A stretch of 64,000 bases of DNA, from NCBI GenBank assembly GCA_030583885.1, contig CP129480.1:1364001-1428000 (forward strand), in the 5' to 3' direction. Below, in pieces: positions 34,829 to 43,073 of the stretch. Numbering within the stretch: the first letter of the stretch is position 1; each line of letters opens with the position of its first letter. The translations under genes and the position numbers were made by a program. This DNA is from Anaerolineales bacterium (GTDB taxonomy: Bacteria; Chloroflexota; Anaerolineae; Anaerolineales; Villigracilaceae). Under the pieces are notes generated by a model. That model did not search any database and was not told the origin of the DNA. It was given only the letters and a program-made list of their open reading frames with translations.

Positions 34829-35848
34829 TCAGGGCTGTTCGGGGAGTGCGTGCGGACGGGCTTTGTGGGGAATCCGGGCAGTTTCGTAGACGGGTGCATG
34901 GAGCAGGCGTGCGCAGACCCTGGCGATTTGCATGGCAGACATCCCGCCGTTTTGGATGGGCATTAAACGCTTCAATTCCTCGAGGTTGAGACTGGTATGC
35001 ACTTCCTTATCCAATGCCACCGCGACGAAGGTGGATGTGGACTGTTGGGTGATGACCACCCGTGCGTTGGCAATCATGTGCGAGAGATTTCCTTCCGTCA
35101 GCACCAGCGCGGCCGGGACGATTTCCTTGATCTCCCGCGTGGCGCGTTTGGCGTTTTCGGTGGGATGCAGTTTGAAGATCAGCCTGCGTCCCGCCGCAAT
35201 ATCCACACAGCGGCGGATGAAGGCGTTGCGGTCGTCGGGGCGGAAGGTTTCGCGCAGGGGCGTGGTCGCCACCAGCACATAATCGCGGAACGGGAAATTG
35301 TTATCGTACAATGCCGTCACGTCATCGAAGTTGGGGATGCCGGTCACAGCGATCTTTTCGCATTTCACACCCTTGCGGATGAATTGCTCGGCATATCCCT
35401 GCGAAGCGACGCAGAACACCTCGTAGGCGTCCGAAAGTCCGTTGGTGGCCGTGTTTGCGAGGTAGCGGGGAAGTTTGAACCACTTGACGAGTGTGTACAC
35501 CAGCCCTTCGGGTTCGGTGATGCCTTCCTGGACAAGGACCAGGCGTTTGCCGCGCAGGTTCTTCTGGACGATCAGGTCACTGCATGTGACGACGAGGTCG
35601 TAGGAATTCGCTTCACCACGCAGATCCACTTTGAGGTTGTTGCGGTCGAGATATTCATTCGTTTCGCGCAAGTGCCTGCCGCCCAGCACGGTGAAATTCA
35701 GCCAGCCCCTTGTTGCTGCGAAGTTCTCAACTCCGTCTGCGTAATAGGGCGTAAAATAACATTCGTTCTCATCCATCAACTGTTGGGCAATCTTGTGCAT
35801 CTGCATGGTCTGGTTCAAAGACCCGCAGATGAATAATATTCGTTTCAT
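34829..35848 (-). CDS. GT-B-fold-like protein (CDP-glycerol / nucleotide-sugar transferase-like)
   Basis: 339 aa, start ATG 35848 (MKRILFICGS). The layout suggests two Rossmann-like halves; the C-terminal half has YVLVATTPLRETF, LIFKLHPTENAKRATREI, LSHMIANARVVITQQSTSTFVAVAL, which recalls CDP-glycerol glycerophosphotransferase or polysaccharide transferases. The exact family is uncertain. The four-hexamer Pho box directly upstream suggests expression during phosphate limitation, when some bacteria replace phosphate-rich envelope polymers or lipids. That role is inference. Confidence 0.6.
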   Translation of the reverse strand: MKRILFICGSLNQTMQMHKIAQQLMDENECYFTPYYADGVENFAATRGWLNFTVLGGRHLRETNEYLDRNNLKVDLRGEANSYDLVVTCSDLIVQKNLRGKRLVLVQEGITEPEGLVYTLVKWFKLPRYLANTATNGLSDAYEVFCVASQGYAEQFIRKGVKCEKIAVTGIPNFDDVTALYDNNFPFRDYVLVATTPLRETFRPDDRNAFIRRCVDIAAGRRLIFKLHPTENAKRATREIKEIVPAALVLTEGNLSHMIANARVVITQQSTSTFVAVALDKEVHTSLNLEELKRLMPIQNGGMSAMQIARVCARLLHAPVYETARIPHKARPHALPEQP

Positions 35849-35889
35849 CGCGTCTGCTCCGTTGTTTTTTGGTGAATGTAGCAGACGCG

Positions 35890-35928
35890 TGTTAAACGAG
35901 GGCGAATATCGGGTTAAGAAGCGTTTAA
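35890..35928 (-). promoter_or_regulatory. Pho-box-like operator of the GT-B-like gene
   Basis: Minus strand: TTAAAC, TTAACC, TTCGCC, TTAACA (plus-strand blocks starting 35923, 35912, 35901, 35890), an exact 11-bp period. It lies 42 bp before the start codon. Confidence 0.72.
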
Positions 35929-35939
35929 ATCTTCGTTCC

Positions 35940-35993
35940 TTTACCAATCGTTAACATCCTGGACGGGACAGGGCGGCAAAGGCACTGTATAAT
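35940..35993 (+). promoter_or_regulatory. ppx operon promoter with two Pho-type hexamers
   Basis: TTTACC (35940-35945) and TTAACA (35951-35956) are 11 bp apart. A perfect -10 TATAAT sits at 35988-35993, only 11 bp before the ppx ATG, so the transcript may be leaderless or nearly so. Confidence 0.6.
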
Positions 35994-36004
35994 TTGGAAA
36001 ATCC

Positions 36005-37513
36005 ATGCAAACTATCGCTGCAATTGATGTTGGCTCGAATGCGATGCGTCTGGTGGTCGGCAGGCTGGGCTACCACGACAAACTGGAGACGCTCGAGAAT
36101 CTGCGCCTGCCTGTGCGTTTGGGGCAGGACGCTTTTTCACAGGGATCGATCGGCGAGCAGACCGCCCAGCAAATGCTGGACGCTTTCATCCGCTTTCGCA
36201 AGGTGGCGGACGACTTCGGCGTGGAACGCATCCGCGCGGTGGCGACCAGCGCCATGCGCGAAGCGGAAAACAACGACCTCCTGTGCGACCGCATCGCTCA
36301 GACGACCGGCATCGGGATCGAGGTCATCAGCGGGGAGGAGGAGGCGCGGCTGATCCATCTGGCTGTGGCACATGCGATTAATCTGAAAAATAAATACTCC
36401 ATATTGATAGACATCGGCGGTGGCAGTGTGGAAGTCACACTCTCGAAGGGGGATACCATCCTATCCACCGAAAGTTACAACATGGGCACGGTGCGTCTCC
36501 TGCAAAAGTTGAGCAAGAAGCCGTCCAATGTTCCCTTCGATGAATTGGTGCGTGAATACGCCGCCGCGACTCGCCGTCGCATCCGGCGCGAGATCGGCGA
36601 CGAGAAAATTGACCTATGCGCCGGTACGGGCGGCAACATCGAAGAGATGGGCGTGCTGCGAAAGAAACTGTTCAAGAGGAATAGCGATCAGGCGATTACG
36701 CTTGATGAGTTGGGATATCTCATCGAAGAATTGAGCAGGCTGACGGTCAAGCAAAGGATGCGCAGGTTCAAGTTGAAACCCGACCGCGCGGATGTCATCC
36801 TGCCCGCGTCCATCGTGCTGAAGATCATCGCGCAGGAGGCGCGCGTCAAGGAAGTCAAAATCCCCAATGTGGGCTTGAAGGACGGCATTCTCCTGGATCT
36901 GGCACACAGCCTGAGTAAAGCGTCCCAACCTTCTCCGCGCGAGCAGGTCTGGACGTCCGCGGTTCGGCTGGGTGAGAAGTATCAATTCGATGCCGAGCAT
37001 GGCGAACTGGTGGCGCGTCTCGCGGGCAGTCTGTTCGAGCAGACCCATCCACTTCACAACCTCGACCCCGAAGACAAACTGCTGTTGGAGGTTGCCGCGC
37101 TCCTGCATGACATCGGTCATTTCATCGGCACGCTCGACCACGACAGACACGCCTATTACATCATGCAAGCCAACCCGTTGATCGGCTTGACGGAACGCGA
37201 GCAAGCCATCGTCGCGAATATGATGCGTTATCACCGCAAGTCCATGCCGGGCGCGCAGGACGAGAACTTCTGCGCGTTGGATTCCGCCGACAGGCTGGCG
37301 GTCATCAAACTCACCGTGCTTTTGCGGCTCGCCGATGCGATGGATGTCAGTCATACGCGCCGCGTAAAAAACGTGACGATGAAAGGCTCCAGAAAAAAAT
37401 GGTTTCTTAAACTCGAAGGCGAAAACGGCTTGAGTTTGGAGAACTGGGCGCTGGCAAAACGGCGCGCTATGTTCCAGAACGTGTTTGGGATGAAACTTGT
37501 GATCGAGACATGA
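36005..37513 (+). CDS. ppx: Exopolyphosphatase / pppGpp phosphatase (Ppx/GppA) with HD domain
   Basis: 502 aa. N-terminal ASKHA fold: phosphate loops AIDVGSNAMRLVVG and IDIGGGSVEVTLSKG. The C-terminal region has an HD-type motif ALLHDIGHFIG near residues 370-380, as in long Ppx. Removes terminal phosphate from polyphosphate or converts pppGpp to ppGpp. First gene of ppx-CHAD-sixA-ppk; stop overlaps the CHAD gene start by 4 bp. Confidence 0.93.
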   Translation: MQTIAAIDVGSNAMRLVVGRLGYHDKLETLENLRLPVRLGQDAFSQGSIGEQTAQQMLDAFIRFRKVADDFGVERIRAVATSAMREAENNDLLCDRIAQTTGIGIEVISGEEEARLIHLAVAHAINLKNKYSILIDIGGGSVEVTLSKGDTILSTESYNMGTVRLLQKLSKKPSNVPFDELVREYAAATRRRIRREIGDEKIDLCAGTGGNIEEMGVLRKKLFKRNSDQAITLDELGYLIEELSRLTVKQRMRRFKLKPDRADVILPASIVLKIIAQEARVKEVKIPNVGLKDGILLDLAHSLSKASQPSPREQVWTSAVRLGEKYQFDAEHGELVARLAGSLFEQTHPLHNLDPEDKLLLEVAALLHDIGHFIGTLDHDRHAYYIMQANPLIGLTEREQAIVANMMRYHRKSMPGAQDENFCALDSADRLAVIKLTVLLRLADAMDVSHTRRVKNVTMKGSRKKWFLKLEGENGLSLENWALAKRRAMFQNVFGMKLVIET

Positions 37514-38403
37514 CCATGGACGCCAAAGCCCTGCTGTTGAACGCGCTGGATACGCGCTGGAAGAAATACCGCTCGGAATTGAAACTCTGCCGCGCGGAGT
37601 TTTCAGAGGAGGCGGTTCACGACGTGCGTGTGGCTGCTCGGCGTTTGCTGGCATTCTTCGACCTCCTGAGATCGGTCTTGCACCATGCGCGGATTCAGAC
37701 CATCCGCCGCGCGTTGAAGAACCAACTCGCCGAACTCGACGATTTGCGCGATGCGCAAGTCCTGCTGGCGGATATCTCCGAATACATCCACGAAGTACCC
37801 GACCTGGAGGTGTTCCGCGAGTATTTGGAAAAGAAGGAACGGAAATATTTACGGGCCGCCCGTACGATGGTGGCTTCTCACAAGGCGGGGAATTTGTCCG
37901 AGCGGGTGGAAAAAGCGCGTATCATGATAACCGAACTGCCCGGGGAAGAACTGGCGGAGCAACTGCTTGAAGCCGCGGACGAGGCGTATGCGCGGGTCCT
38001 CCGCCTGTATGGTGCCGTCGATGCGGAGCGGGTTGCCACCATCCACAAACTGCGGATCGCATTCAAGAGGTTCCGTTATACGGTCGAGGTGCTCCATCCC
38101 CTGCTGGAAACGTTTCTGCTCGATAATTTCGAACGGATGCACACCTACCAGACCATGATGGGCGACATTCAGGATATGGAAGTCGCGCTGGATGGTTTGT
38201 CGGAATTGATGGACACCCTGCAAAAACCGGATCCGGAAAGCCCACGCTCATTGTGGGAGCTGGACAAAGCAAAGGCGCTTTCCATCCATGAACATTACGC
38301 CTCGCGCTTCAGAAACGTCCTGCTGGCATATCTCGAAGACAAAGGCGAAGTATTGACCTTCTGGCGTCCCGCGCCGGAAGGATCTTTCCCCTGGGAGAAG
38401 TAA
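37510..38403 (+). CDS. CHAD-domain protein (polyphosphate-binding)
   Basis: 297 aa, all-helical CHAD domain. Conserved His and basic residues are seen in EEAVHDVRVAARRLLAFFDL and KLRIAFKRFRYTVEVL. CHAD domains are known to bind polyphosphate and are found on polyP granules. Its place between ppx and ppk, overlapping ppx by 4 bp, is consistent. No CYTH domain is fused. Confidence 0.92.
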   Translation: MTMDAKALLLNALDTRWKKYRSELKLCRAEFSEEAVHDVRVAARRLLAFFDLLRSVLHHARIQTIRRALKNQLAELDDLRDAQVLLADISEYIHEVPDLEVFREYLEKKERKYLRAARTMVASHKAGNLSERVEKARIMITELPGEELAEQLLEAADEAYARVLRLYGAVDAERVATIHKLRIAFKRFRYTVEVLHPLLETFLLDNFERMHTYQTMMGDIQDMEVALDGLSELMDTLQKPDPESPRSLWELDKAKALSIHEHYASRFRNVLLAYLEDKGEVLTFWRPAPEGSFPWEK

Positions 38404-38404
38404 A

Positions 38405-38905
38405 ATGGAACTGTATCTCATCCGTCATGCCATTGCCGAAGATGAAGCCCCGTCGGGCGACGACAGCCAGCGCGCGCTGACCGAAAAGGGCGCGAAGAAA
38501 ATGCGCCAGATCGCTAAAGCTCTACGGACGCTCGGAGCGAAGTTCGACCTCATCCTGTCCAGTCCCTACGTCCGCGCGAAAGAGACGGCGGAGATTCTGG
38601 CGGATGTGTTCAAGATCAAGAAAAAACTTGAGTTCAGCGACCATCTCGCCCCCATGGCGGACCCGAACCCCCTCATCGCCGAGATCAACGAAAAATACAG
38701 TGTGGACAGTATCGCCCTCGTCGGGCATGAACCGTATCTGTCCAGGCTGGTCAGCATGTTGGTCGCCGAAGGCGCGGCGGTGGACATCACTTTCAAAAAA
38801 GGCGGCGTCTGCCGTCTCTCCACCGACGACCTGCATCACACCCGCAGCGCCACCCTTGAATGGCTGCTCAGCCCTGGCGTGCTGGTGGAAATAGCAAATA
38901 AATGA
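38405..38905 (+). CDS. sixA: SixA-type phosphohistidine phosphatase
   Basis: 166 aa histidine phosphatase. Catalytic RHG-type motif LIRHAIAEDE with His8, the later LSSPYVRAKETAEIL and the second His in LVGHEPYLSRL. SixA removes phosphate from His of phosphorelay or PTS proteins. Its position within the polyP operon may point to a phospho-His target there (Ppk itself uses phospho-His), which is speculative. Confidence 0.9.
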   Translation: MELYLIRHAIAEDEAPSGDDSQRALTEKGAKKMRQIAKALRTLGAKFDLILSSPYVRAKETAEILADVFKIKKKLEFSDHLAPMADPNPLIAEINEKYSVDSIALVGHEPYLSRLVSMLVAEGAAVDITFKKGGVCRLSTDDLHHTRSATLEWLLSPGVLVEIANK

Positions 38906-40989
38906 CCGTCATTGACCTTTCCGCCCCCTCCCTCTACATCAACCGCGAACTCAGCATGTTGGAGTTCCAGCGCCGCGTGCTGGAGGAGGCGCGCGATGAG
39001 AGCAACCCGTTGCTCGAACGGCTGAAGTTCCTCGCCATCTTCGGATCCAACATGGACGAGTTCTTCATGGTGCGCGTCTCGGGCATCCGCAAGCAGGTCG
39101 AGGCGGGTGTGCTGGAAATCTCACCCGACGGTATGACCCCGCGTGACGAACTCGCCGCCATCCGCAAACTCGCGCAGGAACTATACCAGGACGCCCAGCA
39201 GTGCTTCCAGCGCAAACTCCTGCCCAAACTGGAAAAGGCCGGGATTCATGTCCTCGAATATCAGAAACTGAGCAAGGTCCAGAAGGAACGCGCCGATAAA
39301 TACTTCAGGGATGTTGTTTATCCGGTTCTGACTCCGCTTGCGCTTGATCCAGGCCATCCGTTCCCTCACATCTCGAACATGAGTCTCAACCTCGCCATCG
39401 TCATCCGCGATAAAAAGGGGAATGAGAAATTTGCGCGCCTTAAAATGCCTGGCACGTTGCCGCGCCTGATCCCCGTCAAACGCTCGTCGGGGAGTGCGCG
39501 CAAGGATGGCACCATCCCGCATCATCATTACTTCGTCTGGCTGGAGCAGGTCGTCGCCGCGAATTTGCAGGACCTGTTCCCCGGGTTGGAGGTCGCCGCC
39601 GCGTATCCCTTCCGCGTGGTGCGCGATGCGGATGTGGAGATTCAGGAACTCGAAGCTGATGACCTGCTGGAGACCATGCAGCAGAGCATCCGCAGGCGCA
39701 AATTCCTCTCGGTGGTGCAGATGGCGATGCATACCACCATGCCCGACGAGGTCCGTGGATTGCTGATGGAAAACCTCGAAGTTACCAGCAATGACGTATA
39801 TGTCCTGAACCATCCGCTGGGGTTCGCGCACCTGATGGAGTTGTACAATAACGTCGAACGCCATGACCTGAAATATCCGCCCTACAAACCGCGCACGCCG
39901 AAGGCGCTCCGTTTCATCGAGAAGCCGGGTGATATTTTCGAGGCCATCCGTGCCGGGAACATCCTGCTCCATCACCCGTATGATTCCTTCGCGCCTGTCA
40001 TTGACTTTCTCAACGCCGCCGCGCGGGACCCCGACGTGCTGGCCATCAAACAGACGGTCTATCGCGTCGGCTCCAACGCCCCTGTGGTGGCTGCCCTGCT
40101 CGAGGCCGTGGAACGTGGCAAGCAGGTCGCCGTACTGGTGGAACTGAAAGCCCGCTTCGACGAAGAATCCAACATCGGCTGGGCGCGCGCGCTGGAGCAA
40201 GCAGGCGTACACGTCGTCTATGGCTTGGTCGGCTTGAAGACGCACTGCAAGACCACCATGGTCGTCCACAAGGAAGGGGAGGGCATCCGCCGCTATCTGC
40301 ATCTTGCCACAGGCAACTACAATGCCGTCACCTCGCGCATCTACGAGGACTTCGGTATGTTCACCTGCGACGAGGACATGGGCGCCGATGCCACCGACCT
40401 GTTTAACTATCTCACGGGCTATTCAACAAAACAGAGTTACCGCAAACTGCTGGTCGCACCCGTCAACTTGCGCGAGAATATCGAAGCGCTCATCAAACGC
40501 GAGATCGAACACGCTCGCGCCGGTCAAAACGCCCGCCTCATCTTCAAGATGAACTCCCTCGTGGACAAGGGCATGATCCAACTCCTATATGAAGCCTCGC
40601 AGGCGGGCGTCAAAGCGGATTTGCTCGTGCGCGGGATGTGCTGCCTGCGTCCCGGTATCAAGGGCGTGAGCGAGAACATCCGCGTGATCAGTGTCGTGGG
40701 ACGTTATCTCGAACACAGCCGTTTGTATTATTTCCAAAACAATGGAGAAGAGGAAATTTATCTTGGCAGCGCCGACCTTATGCCGCGCAACCTCAACCAC
40801 CGCGTCGAAGTGGTTTTCCCCGTGGAAGACAAGAAGCACATCCGCTATCTGCGTGCCAAGGTGCTGGAGGTGTATTTCAAAGACAACATCCGCGCGCGCT
40901 TCCTCAACGCCGACGGTTCCTATACCCGCGCCGCCCCCAACTCGGACGACAAACCCTTTGACGTGCAATCACACTTGATTGGGAATTAG
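38902..40989 (+). CDS. ppk: Polyphosphate kinase 1
   Basis: 695 aa, full length. N domain NRELSMLEFQRRVLEEA, the FGSNMDEFFMVRVSG motif, H domain, then catalytic HHPYDSF, KTHCKTTMVVHKEG and the phospho-histidine motif HLATGNYNAVT; Arg/His binding segments continue to the C terminus. Reversibly makes polyphosphate from ATP. Overlaps sixA by 4 bp and the convergent phoR-like gene by 21 bp. Confidence 0.97.
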   Translation: MTVIDLSAPSLYINRELSMLEFQRRVLEEARDESNPLLERLKFLAIFGSNMDEFFMVRVSGIRKQVEAGVLEISPDGMTPRDELAAIRKLAQELYQDAQQCFQRKLLPKLEKAGIHVLEYQKLSKVQKERADKYFRDVVYPVLTPLALDPGHPFPHISNMSLNLAIVIRDKKGNEKFARLKMPGTLPRLIPVKRSSGSARKDGTIPHHHYFVWLEQVVAANLQDLFPGLEVAAAYPFRVVRDADVEIQELEADDLLETMQQSIRRRKFLSVVQMAMHTTMPDEVRGLLMENLEVTSNDVYVLNHPLGFAHLMELYNNVERHDLKYPPYKPRTPKALRFIEKPGDIFEAIRAGNILLHHPYDSFAPVIDFLNAAARDPDVLAIKQTVYRVGSNAPVVAALLEAVERGKQVAVLVELKARFDEESNIGWARALEQAGVHVVYGLVGLKTHCKTTMVVHKEGEGIRRYLHLATGNYNAVTSRIYEDFGMFTCDEDMGADATDLFNYLTGYSTKQSYRKLLVAPVNLRENIEALIKREIEHARAGQNARLIFKMNSLVDKGMIQLLYEASQAGVKADLLVRGMCCLRPGIKGVSENIRVISVVGRYLEHSRLYYFQNNGEEEIYLGSADLMPRNLNHRVEVVFPVEDKKHIRYLRAKVLEVYFKDNIRARFLNADGSYTRAAPNSDDKPFDVQSHLIGN

Positions 40990-42195
40990 GAAATAAAAGA
41001 TACTGCCGCGGCCTTCCGCGCTTTCCGCCCAGATTTTCCCATTATGCGCTTCCACGATATGTTTTGAAATGGACAGACCCAGGCCTGTGCCTGAACCGCT
41101 GCGGGATGAATCGACTCGATAAAAGCGCTCGAAGATGCGCGATAGACTTTCCGCAGGGATGCCGGCGCCGCTATCCCGCACCGCGAATCGAACCGCGCCG
41201 CTGACTGCTTCTGCTTCGAGGGTTATCTCCCCGCCCGGCTTTGTGTACTTCACCGAATTGTGTATCAGGTTTACCAGCACCTGCTCCAGACGGGAACCGT
41301 CCGCGCGGACAGCGGGTACATGGTCATCACACACGGCAATCAGTTTCAATCCTGCGCGTTCGGCCTGCATTTTCATTCTCTCCGCCGCAGCGGACAACAA
41401 CTGCCTTGGAGAAAGCGGCGCGAAGACCAGTTCCACCTGCCCCGACTCGATGCGTGAAAGGTCGAGCAGTTCCTGCGCCATCTGCGTGAGCGCATCCACC
41501 TCCGTGGACATTCTGCCCAGAAAACGAGGACCAGCCTCAGGGTCCGTAAGTGCGCCGTCTTGTAACGTCTCGGTGAGCGCTTTTAGGGAGGCGAGCGGGG
41601 TTCGTAATTCGTGTGAGACGTTGGAGATGAAATCGCGCCGCACGGTTTCGAGCCTGCGGACGTGGGTCAGATCCTGCACGAGCAGAAGGCTGCCGCCCTC
41701 GTGTGTATCCGGGATGACGAACAGCTGCAGGAATTTCCGCCGTGCCGGGAGTTCCACCGATTCGGTTTGTGTCTTGCGGGTCTGCTGGCAGCGCTGCCAT
41801 GCCTCGATCAGCTGGTGATCGCGAAGTACTTGTGCAACGCTGCGGCTGGTCGGGTCCTTTACATCAAACAGTTTGCGCGCCGCCGGGTTGGCAAATTGCA
41901 CCTGTCCATTGGATGTGGCGATCAGCACGCCGTCGGTCAATTGCTCGAGAACAGTGGAAAGACGGGTGGTTTGATTGTTCAGGCTTGAAATTTGGAGGTT
42001 GAAGCTGGTTTGCAGGGAGGTGATTGCGTTGGAGAGGTTTTCCAATTTTTTCAAATCGGTTGGAAGGTCTTCGGGCTGCGTGCGTATCATTTTTGCGTAT
42101 TGGTTGACACGCCTCTTCAAGTCATTATATTGCCAGGCAAACCACCCGGCCAGAAGAAGTAAAGGAATGACGATAATCCATGGAAATGAATTCAT
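40969..42195 (-). CDS. phoR: Sensor histidine kinase, PhoR-like
   Basis: 408 aa. One N-terminal helix (about 5-22), coiled region, PAS domain (about 85-200; QLTDGVLIATSNGQVQFANPA), then HisKA with VSHELRTPLASLKAL, N box NLIHNSVKYT, G1 VRDSGAGIP and G2 GTGLGLSIS. Lacks an extracellular sensor domain, as in PhoR, which senses through Pst/PhoU. The pair with the OmpR-type regulator 26 bp upstream and the Pho box before it support the assignment. Confidence 0.88.
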   Translation of the reverse strand: MNSFPWIIVIPLLLLAGWFAWQYNDLKRRVNQYAKMIRTQPEDLPTDLKKLENLSNAITSLQTSFNLQISSLNNQTTRLSTVLEQLTDGVLIATSNGQVQFANPAARKLFDVKDPTSRSVAQVLRDHQLIEAWQRCQQTRKTQTESVELPARRKFLQLFVIPDTHEGGSLLLVQDLTHVRRLETVRRDFISNVSHELRTPLASLKALTETLQDGALTDPEAGPRFLGRMSTEVDALTQMAQELLDLSRIESGQVELVFAPLSPRQLLSAAAERMKMQAERAGLKLIAVCDDHVPAVRADGSRLEQVLVNLIHNSVKYTKPGGEITLEAEAVSGAVRFAVRDSGAGIPAESLSRIFERFYRVDSSRSGSGTGLGLSISKHIVEAHNGKIWAESAEGRGSIFYFLIPNQV

Positions 42196-42221
42196 CTTGA
42201 ATGTAGACCTTTGATGCAGCC

Positions 42222-42932
42222 TTATCCCTCAAACCGATATCCGCCGCCTCGCACTGTAATGATGCGTTTCGGTTCGCTCGCATTCGCTTCGATCTTCTGC
42301 CTTAACCAGCGGATATGCACATCCACTGTACGGCTGTCGCCGATGAAGTCCCAGCCCCAGACGCGTTCGAGTACGAATTCGCGCGAGAGCATTTGTCCCT
42401 TGTGTTCGGCAAGAAATAACAGCAATTCGTATTCCTTGGGTTTGATCTGCAAAGGCTTGTCATCCAGCGTCACTTCGCGGCGGGTGAGATTGATGACGAG
42501 ATTGTCGAATTTCAATGCCTCGTGCTTTGCATCCGCTGCCTTGGCCTGTCCCATTTCCTCGCGCAAAAGACGAGTGCGCCTGAGCTGCGCCTTTACCCGT
42601 GCCAGCAACTCGCGCATGGAGAACGGCTTGGTCAAATAATCATCCGCGCCGACTTCGAGACCGACGACGCGGTCAATTTCATCGTCACGCGCGGTGAGCA
42701 TGAGAATGGATGTGGTCATTTCCTTGCGCAGGATGCGTGCCACCTCAAAACCGTCCATTTCGGGGAGCATGATGTCCAGCACGATCAGGTCGGGTTTCAT
42801 CTTCCGCGCGGATTCAAGCGCCATGCGCCCGTCGCCAACCGTTTCAACGATATACCCCTCTTTTTTCAGGTTGTAGGCAAGCGTCTCCTGAAGGGAGAGT
42901 TCATCTTCAACGATCAATATTGATTCAGTCAT
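42222..42932 (-). CDS. phoB: OmpR/PhoB-family response regulator
   Basis: 236 aa. Receiver domain with acidic pocket (VEDE), phospho-acceptor in [16 protein letters not shown] and Lys in [15 protein letters not shown]. The DNA-binding winged helix shows [16 protein letters not shown] and [15 protein letters not shown]. Preceded by three TTWACM-type hexamers, so it probably activates its own synthesis. Assigned as the Pho regulator from context; the sequence alone proves only the OmpR family. Confidence 0.88.
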   Translation of the reverse strand: MTESILIVEDELSLQETLAYNLKKEGYIVETVGDGRMALESARKMKPDLIVLDIMLPEMDGFEVARILRKEMTTSILMLTARDDEIDRVVGLEVGADDYLTKPFSMRELLARVKAQLRRTRLLREEMGQAKAADAKHEALKFDNLVINLTRREVTLDDKPLQIKPKEYELLLFLAEHKGQMLSREFVLERVWGWDFIGDSRTVDVHIRWLRQKIEANASEPKRIITVRGGGYRFEG

Positions 42933-42966
42933 TGACTGGAATATACCATTAAAGAAAAATCAATTT

Positions 42967-42994
42967 TGTTAATGGCAGGTTAATGAAAGGTAAA
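42967..42994 (-). promoter_or_regulatory. Pho-box-like operator of phoB-phoR
   Basis: Minus strand: TTTACC (42994-42989), TTAACC (42983-42978), TTAACA (42972-42967), exact 11-bp period. A GGTATATT -10-like sequence follows (42947-42940), 8 bp before the start codon. Confidence 0.78.
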
Positions 42995-43073
42995 CTTATG
43001 ATGTTATTCCCTTGCAATGCAGCGATCATTAAATGCGAGTAAAATCTTCCTCTTTACAGGCGTCAATGAGCTT

